Assembly: GCA_959022495.1 (NCBI GenBank)
Contig: CAUEYX010000009.1
Location: 28,999-92,998 of the forward strand
DNA: 64,000 nt
Direction: 5' to 3'
Source of the DNA: an uncultured Lachnospiraceae bacterium
Lineage (GTDB): Bacteria > Bacillota > Clostridia > Lachnospirales > Lachnospiraceae
The stretch's first letter is position 1; each line of letters starts with the position of its first letter. The translations under genes were made by a program, and so were the position numbers. Under the pieces are notes generated by a model. That model saw nothing but the letters and a program-made list of their open reading frames with translations, had not been told where the DNA came from and made no database searches. Shown here one piece after another: positions 38,657 to 47,583 of this stretch.

Positions 38657-41050
38657 TCATTCGTTTTTCTTATCAGAATTCTGGAATTTCTGCCGGTATT
38701 CTCCAAGCGGCATCCCAAAATAATTTTTAAAGCGGGTGTAAAAATAATTATTTTTCTCCAGTCCTGTCTTTTCCAGAATCGTGCTGACCGAGAGCTGCGT
38801 ATTCTGCAGATACCACGCGATTTTTTCCATGCGGACATTCAACAGGTACTGCGCGACCGATTTCTGGGTCTGCTGTTTGAAAATATGGCCTGTGTAGTTG
38901 GCTGAAAGTCCGACTTCCTCCGCGATGCTGGCCAGGCAGAGGGAGGGATCAGCATACTGTTCTTCAATGATTTCCTGAATCTGTTTCGCTATGATCGCTG
39001 AATTCTGCTGGGCAGGATTGGTCTTGAGCGTCTGGACGCGGGAACAGATGTCTTCAAAAAGGGTGCGGGACAGATTGTGAATATCGTCCCCGATTTCCGC
39101 GTCATCCAGTCCGGACAGGAACTGTTTCATACTGTACATAAAATGATCTTTCAACATCGGATATTTCTCTGAAAGGCGTTCATAGATGCTGTGACTTAAA
39201 TGGATCATGGTGGACATGACCTCATTATAGTCACACTCAAAAAGGCCTTCGGTCAGTTTTATGTATGTGTTCCATGCATCGTCAGCCTGGGCATTTCCGA
39301 GCTGGTCTGTAAGCTGTGAGGAGAGCTTGTAAGACAGATGGAACGCCTCCGGGCGCACAGTGTCGATCTGATATGCGTCAATGACGGCGCCATGTCCATA
39401 GCGGATCTTCAGCCGCAGCGAGTTCTCCGTGTTCTTATATATGGCCGGAAGCCGTTCAATGCCCTGGAATACTACGCTGTACGCGGCTGTAACCGAGAAG
39501 TGAAGATAGTTCTCCACATTGTCCTGGATGGAGTGGAGCAGCTGTACAAACGCATCTTCGAATGCGACCTGATCGGTATCCTGCTTACAGGCAGTCAGGA
39601 GAACGAACTTATCATCATCCCGGCTGAAGGCACTGCACATCAGAGCGGCAGACCCCAGTTCTTCCGCGATATTGACAAAGGAAAACCGGATCGTCCACAT
39701 TTCATCGGAAGAATACTGGGAGAGCAGATTTTTATAATTGTCGATTTTAAATACAGCCATGCACAGCTTTTCCGACATCAGCCAGGATAATCCCAGATAA
39801 TTCAGCTTTTCCCGGATCTGATCCAGGGGGGCTGTCCGGCGGTCAGAGACCAGTTCGTTCAGTGAGGACTGAATCAGAGAATATTTTGTCTGATTCTGAA
39901 GAGAACGGAGCTGTTCATTGCTGTTATGGAGTGATGACACAGTATCCATAATCATCCGAAATTCTTTCGTCCGGAATGCGGCGGGCTGTCCGGATTTCGG
40001 GTGCTTTTCTTTGATCAAGACGGTCAAAGCTTCCAGTGGCTGGTTTAACTGTCTGGCGAACCGTCGGCAGATCAACCAGGAGATGAACAGAACGATGGTC
40101 ATGATCAGCAGGCTGAGCAGAGTGAGAGGTACGAAATCCTGGAAGATCACACTGACCGGCGTAAAGTTTACGAGATACCATCCATAGATGTTTTCTGTCG
40201 TGCTGGTCCGCAGATAATTCTTTCCGGAGATGCTGACAAAAGACGAGGTGCCGGGTTCCGATATTTTTATGAGGGCAGACTCCACCCACTGGGTTTTATC
40301 TTCTATACTCGAGTTTACCACTCCGGTCAGGTAAGAATGACCCGAATCCAGAAGGAGAAAACTGGAGTCAGTCTCAAAGGACATATTTTTTATAGTAGAG
40401 ATGGAATCAGTAAGCACAGATGTGTTCACATTGATAACAATCGCGCTGGTACCATTCTGCGCGTGATTGCGGTTCTCAAAGATATAGTAACTGATGATAT
40501 TGGCAGCGTCGGTATTACTGTCTCTGTTCCCCGGTACGGGAGAACCATCATAGGAGGAGATGAAATCCTCATCTTTGAGACGGTCAATGATCTCATCACC
40601 ATTATAGTCAGACGGAGAAAGCTGATAGCCGGATGCCGAGGAATATACGATATCCAGGTTCGCATTGTACAAATAAATGTTTTCTACATAAGGCATGGTT
40701 ATAAGCTGCTGATTCAGTGCGGTGCTGGCAAGGACGGGGACCGTGCTTTCCGAATTTTTCATAGAAAGAAACGCGGTGATATAGTCGTTGCCAAGAAGGG
40801 ATGTCCGAAGACGGTTAAGGTCATCGTCTACTTTATTGACCGCGTAATTGGTCTGGGAGAGCAGCTGCCGGTTATAATCCCTCACAGATGAGATCAGAGT
40901 ATGTGAAAAGAAAGCGGCAAGCCCTGCTGTCAAAAGCACGGCGGAGATAATGGAGATGATCAAAAAAGAAAGCAGCAGTGTTGAGTAAAAACTTCTTTCA
41001 TTTTTTGGATTGTATAAGTTGTGTTTTTGATTTTCAGAATGTGTGTGCAT
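38657..41050 (-). CDS. Membrane-bound AraC-family sensor-regulator
   Basis: A 797-residue one-component regulator. It has an N-terminal helix (about 25-47), an extracytoplasmic Cache-like sensor (~50-280), a second helix ('LTLLSLLIMTIVLFISWLIC'), a HAMP-like and regulatory middle, and a C-terminal AraC double HTH ('ADPSLCLASIAEEVGLSANYTGHIFKQ', 'SVSTILEKTGLEKNNYFYTRFKNYFG'). This is the YesS/YtdP type that governs sugar ABC importer operons. The ATG at 41050 follows AGGAGAGGA. It is divergent from the oxidoreductase-importer operon, its likely target. Confidence 0.92.
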   Translation of the reverse strand: MHTHSENQKHNLYNPKNERSFYSTLLLSFLIISIISAVLLTAGLAAFFSHTLISSVRDYNRQLLSQTNYAVNKVDDDLNRLRTSLLGNDYITAFLSMKNSESTVPVLASTALNQQLITMPYVENIYLYNANLDIVYSSASGYQLSPSDYNGDEIIDRLKDEDFISSYDGSPVPGNRDSNTDAANIISYYIFENRNHAQNGTSAIVINVNTSVLTDSISTIKNMSFETDSSFLLLDSGHSYLTGVVNSSIEDKTQWVESALIKISEPGTSSFVSISGKNYLRTSTTENIYGWYLVNFTPVSVIFQDFVPLTLLSLLIMTIVLFISWLICRRFARQLNQPLEALTVLIKEKHPKSGQPAAFRTKEFRMIMDTVSSLHNSNEQLRSLQNQTKYSLIQSSLNELVSDRRTAPLDQIREKLNYLGLSWLMSEKLCMAVFKIDNYKNLLSQYSSDEMWTIRFSFVNIAEELGSAALMCSAFSRDDDKFVLLTACKQDTDQVAFEDAFVQLLHSIQDNVENYLHFSVTAAYSVVFQGIERLPAIYKNTENSLRLKIRYGHGAVIDAYQIDTVRPEAFHLSYKLSSQLTDQLGNAQADDAWNTYIKLTEGLFECDYNEVMSTMIHLSHSIYERLSEKYPMLKDHFMYSMKQFLSGLDDAEIGDDIHNLSRTLFEDICSRVQTLKTNPAQQNSAIIAKQIQEIIEEQYADPSLCLASIAEEVGLSANYTGHIFKQQTQKSVAQYLLNVRMEKIAWYLQNTQLSVSTILEKTGLEKNNYFYTRFKNYFGMPLGEYRQKFQNSDKKNE

Positions 41051-41379
41051 AAATTTATCCTCTCCTGTATACAGGAATATCAGCGACAGAGCAGCCAGTT
41101 GAGACTGCAGATGCGATGTACATTCGTTATTGATTGTGAGATGAACTAGATATTCCCCCACAGAATATTATAGAAGGACTGCGATTTTTTTTCAAGAAAA
41201 TTGATTTTAAAATATACAAAATAGATAAAAAACATTAAAAAACAGAGGCATTGTTAATTTTTGAAGATGGATTTTCAGGAAAAACAAAGACACTGTCAGT
41301 TCTCATTGTTGCGAAAAAAAGGTGGATGACAATAGAATATGGGCAGGCAGAGAGAAAGAGACGAGAGGAGGAAATGGTT

Positions 41380-42612
41380 GTGAAAACAATTCGTCTTGGC
41401 GTCATCGGGTACGGTGTCCGTATCGATATGCTGATGGACCAGGTTGCAGAACTTCCTATAGAAGTAAAAGTCACCGCAGTGGCAGATCCGAATCCTGACA
41501 GGGTGAAAGAACTGATGTTAAAGAGTGGAGCAGCCAATGTGCAGCACGAGATGGAGATCGACAAGATCGACGGAATGCTCAGAAAATGTATCATGGACCC
41601 TTCCGAGGTGGTCTTTTATGACACAGCGGAGGATATGCTTCTAAAGGAGCCGCTGGACGGGGTCATGATCGGTACAAATTGTAATACGCACGCACACTAC
41701 GCGGAAATGGTATTAGAAAAGGGACTTCCGCTATTTCTGGAGAAGCCGGTAGGTATCTGCTGGGAAGACCTGGACATTCTGGAACAATGCGAGTCAAAAG
41801 ATCATGCGCCTGTGGTAGTATCGTTTCCGCTGCGGGCAACACGTATGATTCAGGAGGCCAAACGGCTCATTGAGTCAGGCGTGATCGGGAAACCGGATCA
41901 TGTGCAGGCATACAATGATGTGGGATACGGATATGTCTATTTCCACGACTGGTACAGGGATGAGTCAGTGGCTCACGGACTGTTCCTGCAGAAAGCCACT
42001 CATGATATGGATGTGATATCCTATCTGGTGGGAGAGAAGCCGGAGACAGTATGCGCCATGAAATCCAAGCAGATCTTCAAAGGGGACATGCCTGCGGGGC
42101 TTCGGTGCAGCGATTGTGAGCGCACTGAGGAATGTATGGAGAGTACATACAATATAGAAAAGACACGCAGCGATACCCCGAGAAGCGACTACTGCTGTTA
42201 CGCTGTGGATACGGGAAATGAGGACAGCGGGAGTATGATCGTCCGATATGAGTCTGGAATGCACGCCGTCTATTCCCAGAACTTCTTCGCAAGGAAGAAA
42301 GCGGCGAGAAGAGGCGGCAGAATCTACGGTTATAAAGGCACGCTGGAGTACAGCTTTACAGATGATATGATCCGCATTTATGACCATATGAGTGATCAGG
42401 TGACAGTCATGGAGTTCCACACACCGGCCGACGGACATGGAGGCGGTGATCAGGTGCTGATCCAGAATTTTATTGATCTGATCCGCGGAAAGACCGATCA
42501 GTCCATCGCCCCATTAAGCGCGGGGATTGAGAGTGCTAAAATCTGCCTGAGCGCGAAGGAGGCCTCTGAGGAGGATATATATAGAAAGATTGATAGGAGG
42601 GATGTGAGATGA
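41380..42612 (+). CDS. Gfo/Idh/MocA-family oxidoreductase with a cysteine cluster
   Basis: A 410-residue NAD(P)-dependent enzyme. The Rossmann start is 'IRLGVIGYGVRIDML', the catalytic EKP motif appears as 'LFLEKPVGICWED', and the C-terminal substrate domain has 'HDMDVISYLVGE'. A segment 'RCSDCERTEECMESTY...DYCCYAV' inserts six cysteines in a short span, unusual for the family and perhaps a metal site. GTG 41380 is preferred over ATG 41374 because AGGAGG ends only 2 bases before the ATG but 8 before the GTG. It would oxidise a sugar or sugar derivative imported by the transporter whose first gene it overlaps. Confidence 0.85.
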   Translation: MKTIRLGVIGYGVRIDMLMDQVAELPIEVKVTAVADPNPDRVKELMLKSGAANVQHEMEIDKIDGMLRKCIMDPSEVVFYDTAEDMLLKEPLDGVMIGTNCNTHAHYAEMVLEKGLPLFLEKPVGICWEDLDILEQCESKDHAPVVVSFPLRATRMIQEAKRLIESGVIGKPDHVQAYNDVGYGYVYFHDWYRDESVAHGLFLQKATHDMDVISYLVGEKPETVCAMKSKQIFKGDMPAGLRCSDCERTEECMESTYNIEKTRSDTPRSDYCCYAVDTGNEDSGSMIVRYESGMHAVYSQNFFARKKAARRGGRIYGYKGTLEYSFTDDMIRIYDHMSDQVTVMEFHTPADGHGGGDQVLIQNFIDLIRGKTDQSIAPLSAGIESAKICLSAKEASEEDIYRKIDRRDVR

Positions 42613-43562
42613 AGCTGGGAAGAAAATCTGCCAACGCAGTAAAACTGCCGAAAAAGAAAGTACCATTTAAACGGCAGCTCCCATTCTACATTATGATGGC
42701 GCCTGGATTATTTCTGATCGCGCTGCTGTGTTATGGGCCGCTTCCCGGACTTTTGATCGCGTTTAAGGACTACAATCCCAATGACGGTATCTTCGGAAGC
42801 GCGTGGATGGACCCGCTCTTTAAAAATTTTGAGTTCTTTTTCGCGTCAGATACAGCGAAAACGGTAACTGTAAATACATTAGTGTACAATCTTCTGGAAG
42901 GTGTTCTTGTCACAGCAGGGGCGATCGCGCTGTCCATCGCGCTCAATGAGATCAAAGGGAAAGTGAGCAGCACCATATATAAAGGCGCGATACTGCTTCC
43001 GACTTTCCTGTCATGGATTGTCATTCAGTATATTCTCTTCAGTATGCTGAGCGTGGATAAAGGAATTATTAACAATGCGCTGGGCCAGGAGATCCAATGG
43101 TACAGCGAACCCATATACTGGCGGGTGATTATGCCTCTGGCATACGTATGGAAGAACATTGGTTATTATTCAGTCCTGTACATGGCGGCCATCGCCGGAA
43201 TTAATACAGATTACTATGAGGCGGCCCAGCTTGACGGGGCGTCCAAGTGGCAGCAGATCAAACACATCACATTGCCTTTGATCAAGCCCACAGTGATCGT
43301 GCTGTCCCTGCTCTGGGTGGGCAAACTTTTCAGCGGCGGTTTTGGGGACTGGAACGCGTTCTATACCCTGCCCAATAATTCCGGACCGCTCTACAGCGCG
43401 ACGGATGTGATCGATACTTATGTATATCGGTCGCTCAAGACCCTGGGAGATTATGGTATGTCAACCGCAGTCGGCCTGTACCAGGCGTGTGTGGGATTCG
43501 TGCTGGTTCTGATTTCCAATAAGATCATCAAAAAGATTGATCCGGACAGCGCACTATTTTAG
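42609..43562 (+). CDS. Sugar ABC importer permease, LplB/YteP-like
   Basis: A 317-residue inner-membrane protein with six helices. It includes 'FYIMMAPGLFLIALLCYGPLPGLLIAFKDYNP', a hallmark of the LplB/YteP branch of CUT1 importers, and the EAA loop 'DYYEAAQLDGASKWQQIKHITLPLIKP', which contacts the ATPase. Its start overlaps the oxidoreductase gene by 4 bases. No ATPase is encoded nearby, so a shared MsmK-type ATPase elsewhere is expected. Confidence 0.93.
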   Translation: MKLGRKSANAVKLPKKKVPFKRQLPFYIMMAPGLFLIALLCYGPLPGLLIAFKDYNPNDGIFGSAWMDPLFKNFEFFFASDTAKTVTVNTLVYNLLEGVLVTAGAIALSIALNEIKGKVSSTIYKGAILLPTFLSWIVIQYILFSMLSVDKGIINNALGQEIQWYSEPIYWRVIMPLAYVWKNIGYYSVLYMAAIAGINTDYYEAAQLDGASKWQQIKHITLPLIKPTVIVLSLLWVGKLFSGGFGDWNAFYTLPNNSGPLYSATDVIDTYVYRSLKTLGDYGMSTAVGLYQACVGFVLVLISNKIIKKIDPDSALF

Positions 43563-43573
43563 GAGGTGGAGAC

Positions 43574-44464
43574 ATGAAGAAAAAATCGAAAATCAATGTA
43601 TCACATGGAATTATCCATCTTGTATTTATTCTTCTATCCGCGGCCTGCATCCTTCCACTGCTGCTGGTGGTGGGAATCTCCTTTACAAAGGAGTCTTCTC
43701 TGCTGAGTGACGGATATCACCTGATTCCAAAGGTATTCAGCACAGCGGCATATGAGTATGTGTTTACCGGGGCAACGTCTGTACTGAGGGCCTATGGAGT
43801 GACGATATTTGTGACCGTGGTGGGAACGATTGCGCATCTGTTGTTTATGTCCATGCTGGCTTACTCTTTGACAAGAGAAGAGGTGACGGCAAGAAATAAG
43901 ATATCGCTGTTTGTGTACATACCGGTGCTTTTTAACGGCGGACTTGTCCCGACCTACATGCTGCTGTCCAGATACCTGCATCTGAAAAATACCATATGGG
44001 TGCTGGTGATTATCAGCGTAGTCTCGGCGACCAATGTCCTGATCCTGAAGAACTTCTTCCGGTCCATACCCGCGTCGCTGATCGAGTCAGCCAGGATGGA
44101 CGGGTCCAGTGAATTCCGCACGTTCTTTCAGATCGTGCTGCCATTGTCCAAGCCGTCTCTGGCGTCCATTGGACTGTTTGTGGCCATCGCATACTGGAAT
44201 GACTGGATGACATGCTCGCTGTACATCGAGACGCCGAAGCTTCAGACACTGCAGTATCTCCTGCAGTCGTTGATGAACAATATTGGTTATCTGATCGCTA
44301 ATTCAGGGGCGTCTCAGTCGGCGCAGAGAGCGCTTGCCGAACTCCCCAACGAGGGTGTCAGGATGGCAACCTGTGTCCTTGCGGTAGGTCCGATCATCTT
44401 CTTATATCCGTTCCTTCAGAAGTACTTCGAGAAGGGACTTACGATCGGGGCCGTAAAAGAATAG
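43574..44464 (+). CDS. Sugar ABC importer permease, LplC/YtcP-like
   Basis: A 296-residue partner permease with six helices. It has the EAA-type loop 'SLIESARMDGSSEFRTFFQIVLPLSKP' and the conserved 'YIPVLFNGGLVPTYMLL'. AGGAGGTG lies 7 bases before its ATG, 11 bases after the LplB-like gene. Confidence 0.93.
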   Translation: MKKKSKINVSHGIIHLVFILLSAACILPLLLVVGISFTKESSLLSDGYHLIPKVFSTAAYEYVFTGATSVLRAYGVTIFVTVVGTIAHLLFMSMLAYSLTREEVTARNKISLFVYIPVLFNGGLVPTYMLLSRYLHLKNTIWVLVIISVVSATNVLILKNFFRSIPASLIESARMDGSSEFRTFFQIVLPLSKPSLASIGLFVAIAYWNDWMTCSLYIETPKLQTLQYLLQSLMNNIGYLIANSGASQSAQRALAELPNEGVRMATCVLAVGPIIFLYPFLQKYFEKGLTIGAVKE

Positions 44465-44486
44465 TAACAAATCAACATGGTTTAAG

Positions 44487-44506
44487 AACCGTCCGGAACG
44501 GTTTTT
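44487..44506 (+). terminator. Short hairpin with T-run inside the importer operon
   Basis: AACCGT (44487-44492) pairs with ACGGTT (44498-44503), followed by TTTT. A six-pair stem before the binding-protein gene suggests partial termination or an mRNA processing point that sets subunit ratios. Confidence 0.5.
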
Positions 44507-44553
44507 AGATACAGAGAGTCTTCTCAAAAACATTTTATTTAAAGGAGGAAAAT

Positions 44554-46125
44554 ATGAAGAAAAGAGTAGTAGCTCTGCTTATGGCGGGCGCAATGGTAAT
44601 GGGGCTTGTGACCGGATGCAGTTCCGATGGAGACAAGAAAGGATCTGACGGGGGCAGTTCAGATGATGTGGTTGAACTGAGTTTCTACATGCAGAACAGC
44701 CCGGTGACGGATCAGGACAGGATTATGGAGAAGGCGAACGAGATCATCGAGGAGGAGATCGGAGCCCATCTGAATCTGGTCATGGTGGACGGTTCTACCT
44801 ACGCGGAAAAGATGAATCTGATGATCAACTCCGGCGATCCGTGGGATCTGTGTTTTACGGCAAGCTGGGGGGGCATCAACTTCTATGAGAATGCGCAGAA
44901 AGGCGCGTACGCGGATCTGACGGAACTGCTTCCGGAGCTTGCGCCGGAGACATACTCAAGGATTCCGGAGGGACTCTGGGATGGCGTTACTGTAAACGAT
45001 AAGATTTACGCTTCTGTCAATTATCAGCAGTGGGGCGCTGCGCAGCGTTCAGGATTCCGTCTCCGCTCAGACCTTGTGGAAGAAGTGGGATTCAACTGGG
45101 AGTCTTTAAAGGACAACCGGGATACGATTTCTGTTTTGAAAACAATCGGGGATGGTCTGATTGGACCGGCGCTCGAACTTCATCCGGATATGATCGGATG
45201 GGAGACATCTATAACGTATAACCTGTTTACCAATGGACCGCTGTACTGGGATATGGAAGAAATCGGCGACGTAGAAACACCGGGATGGATTCGTTATGAA
45301 GAGCCGGAGACGGTAATCAACCAGTTTGAAACAGATGAATTTATGGAATTCTGCAGGGTAATGAGAGACTGGTATAACAAGGGATATGTGAGAAAAGACG
45401 GCGCTACAGTACAGGATACATCACCGGACAGAAAAGCTGCGAAGTTCATCGCTGAGTTCACGACAGGCTGGCCGGACAGCATAGACTTCCCAGGTAATGA
45501 AAATGCCCAGATTATGAGCATGTGCACGAGAGAGACTGCACCGTCTGTCGCTGTATCAACCACCAGGACAGTGCTGAAAGCAGGCGCGGGTCCGAACGCG
45601 GCAGTGGCTGTGAACGCAAATTCCGAGAACATTGAGAAGGCGGTAGAATTAATCGAGCTCCTGAATACGAATGATGAGCTTTACATGCTGATCACACAGG
45701 GTGAGGAGGGAGTAGATTACGTCTATGATGAGGACGGCAATTACAGCTTAGTGGATGGAAAATACAACTTCAATTACAACGAGTGGCAGATCGGCCAGTC
45801 CTACAGCCCGACTTTCACACGTGCGCTTTATAACAAGAACGAGGCTGGAGATTTACAGAAAGAGTCACAGCAGATTGTATTTGACGCAGATAAAGAAGCG
45901 GATGTGTCCCCGCTGACTGGATTCGTATTCGACTCCACAAATGTAAAGACACAGATTGCGAACTGCTCATCCATCATCACGGAGATGGTGCCGGCACTGA
46001 CAGCTGGATCTGTTGATCCGGAGGAGAAAGTACCGGAGTTCCGTCAGAGACTCAAAGACGCAGGTGTAGATGATATCATCGCGGAGAAACAGGCACAGCT
46101 TGACGAGTGGCTTGCTTCAAAATAA
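44554..46125 (+). CDS. Solute-binding lipoprotein of the sugar importer, LplA/YtcQ-like
   Basis: A 523-residue lipoprotein. The signal peptide ends in LVTGC (Cys22), followed by a Ser/Asp/Gly linker. The body ('ELSFYMQNSPVTDQDRIMEKANEIIEEEIG', 'EKMNLMINSGDPWDLCFTASWGGINFYENA') is the CUT1 binding-protein fold, LplA/YtcQ branch, which binds oligosaccharides such as uronate- or mannose-containing chains in other species. AAAGGAGG precedes its ATG. It would deliver ligand to the two permeases upstream. Confidence 0.93.
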   Translation: MKKRVVALLMAGAMVMGLVTGCSSDGDKKGSDGGSSDDVVELSFYMQNSPVTDQDRIMEKANEIIEEEIGAHLNLVMVDGSTYAEKMNLMINSGDPWDLCFTASWGGINFYENAQKGAYADLTELLPELAPETYSRIPEGLWDGVTVNDKIYASVNYQQWGAAQRSGFRLRSDLVEEVGFNWESLKDNRDTISVLKTIGDGLIGPALELHPDMIGWETSITYNLFTNGPLYWDMEEIGDVETPGWIRYEEPETVINQFETDEFMEFCRVMRDWYNKGYVRKDGATVQDTSPDRKAAKFIAEFTTGWPDSIDFPGNENAQIMSMCTRETAPSVAVSTTRTVLKAGAGPNAAVAVNANSENIEKAVELIELLNTNDELYMLITQGEEGVDYVYDEDGNYSLVDGKYNFNYNEWQIGQSYSPTFTRALYNKNEAGDLQKESQQIVFDADKEADVSPLTGFVFDSTNVKTQIANCSSIITEMVPALTAGSVDPEEKVPEFRQRLKDAGVDDIIAEKQAQLDEWLASK

Positions 46126-46147
46126 CAGGAGTTTACTTGAAAGCCAT

Positions 46148-46179
46148 ATCTCCGGCCGGGTTCCGGCCGGAGATTTTTT
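46148..46179 (+). terminator. Strong intrinsic terminator after the binding-protein gene
   Basis: A perfect 12-bp GC-rich stem, ATCTCCGGCCGG (46148-46159) with CCGGCCGGAGAT (46163-46174), has a three-base loop and six T. Downstream enzyme genes would then depend on read-through or on another promoter. Confidence 0.9.
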
Positions 46180-46208
46180 AAACTGACGATATGCTTAGGA
46201 GGCTTAAC

Positions 46209-47528
46209 ATGATGAAATGGGATGAGATTCATACCGCGGAAGAGATGGATCAGCGGCTGGACCAGGAGATATCCAGTACCCGGAGACACCTTTTTAAGAT
46301 CCGGCTCTTGAAGCCGGACGGCACTCCCTGCCCGGGACTTACAGTAAAGGCAGTACATCAAAAACACGACTTCACATTCGGCGTTTGCCCAAACGGGCAT
46401 ATCAGTATGACGAACCGTCTCGCATGCGGAGAAGACCAGGAGGCGGATCAGTACTGGGAACAGATCGGAGATCTGTTTAACGGGACCAGTCTCTGGTGGG
46501 GGTGGCGGGTTCTGGAGCCGGAACCGGGCGCGCATACATTTGACCGGGAAATACAAGGATACGGCCCTATGGAAAATATGATAAAGCGGGCAGAGGAACT
46601 GGGACATACACTGACCGCCCATGCCATTCTCTATCCGAGGGACGATGTGTCGCCGCAGTGGCTTGACAGCTGTACAGAGGAAGAAGCCCTGGTACGATTC
46701 AGAGAGCATGTCTACCATACTGTAGAGAGATATAAAGACAGGATATCCTGCTGGCACCCTGTCAACGAAGCGTATGATGAGCTTCAGACACCGGGAGCCC
46801 TGCGCGTCAATGAGGGTCTGGTGTACCGGTGGATTTCCGACCGTGCGCCCCATGGATGTATCGTGGATAACGGCGGGCATACTATAGACCCGGATTTTTA
46901 TGAAAAGGGAATCCGCAATGCCGCGCTTTTCGGCGGGCGGGTCGATGATCTTGGTGTCAGGGGATACTTTGAATTGTACGATCCGGACGCGGTCCTTTTC
47001 TATCGGAGAATATGGGAACATTTTAACAATTTATGGAAGAGATATCACAGGAAGATCCGCTTCACGGAGATTGGCGCTGTGTCAGCTCCGCGCATTGGCG
47101 CATACTCACCCTGGGATGTGGATCACACTACGGCAAAACTTCTGGGGATCGCGGACTTTGATGAATTTCGGGAGAATATGCCGATTACGGAAGAGACGCA
47201 GGCAGAATTCCTGGTGCGGATGTATAAACTGGCCTTCGCCCATCCGAAGGTGAAGGAGTGCAGCTATTGGGATCTGTATGATACTTACACATGGAACGAG
47301 GTGGCAGGCGGGCTCATCCGTCCGGACCGGACACCGAAACCGGCTTATGAGAGATTGAAAGAGCTTCTGCACTGTGCGTGGAGCACATGGGCAGAACTGG
47401 AGAGCGGGGAAGACGGAGCATGCAGCTTTCACGGATTTGACGGTATGTATGAGGTTCAAATCGGGAGGGAAAGGTATACAGTTCATTTAAATGAGAAAGA
47501 GAACGAGGCTGTGATCTGTCTCGTATGA
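46209..47528 (+). CDS. GH10-family glycoside hydrolase (xylanase-like)
   Basis: A 439-residue protein without signal peptide. Acid/base Glu187 lies in 'CWHPVNEAYDE' and nucleophile Glu287 in 'IRFTEIGAVS', the two GH10 signatures. An N-terminal ~60-residue strand-rich part ('HLFKIRLLKPDGTPCPGLTVKAVHQKHDFTFG') is common in intracellular GH10-like proteins. The ATG at 46209 follows AGGAGG by 6 bases. GH10 enzymes usually cut beta-1,4-xylan. In this mannose/galactose setting a different beta-glycoside is equally possible. Confidence 0.82.
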   Translation: MMKWDEIHTAEEMDQRLDQEISSTRRHLFKIRLLKPDGTPCPGLTVKAVHQKHDFTFGVCPNGHISMTNRLACGEDQEADQYWEQIGDLFNGTSLWWGWRVLEPEPGAHTFDREIQGYGPMENMIKRAEELGHTLTAHAILYPRDDVSPQWLDSCTEEEALVRFREHVYHTVERYKDRISCWHPVNEAYDELQTPGALRVNEGLVYRWISDRAPHGCIVDNGGHTIDPDFYEKGIRNAALFGGRVDDLGVRGYFELYDPDAVLFYRRIWEHFNNLWKRYHRKIRFTEIGAVSAPRIGAYSPWDVDHTTAKLLGIADFDEFRENMPITEETQAEFLVRMYKLAFAHPKVKECSYWDLYDTYTWNEVAGGLIRPDRTPKPAYERLKELLHCAWSTWAELESGEDGACSFHGFDGMYEVQIGRERYTVHLNEKENEAVICLV

Positions 47529-47583
47529 GTAACATATATAGAAGAAAGAGCGAGTGACAAAAAAGAAGCAGGAGGACATAAGA

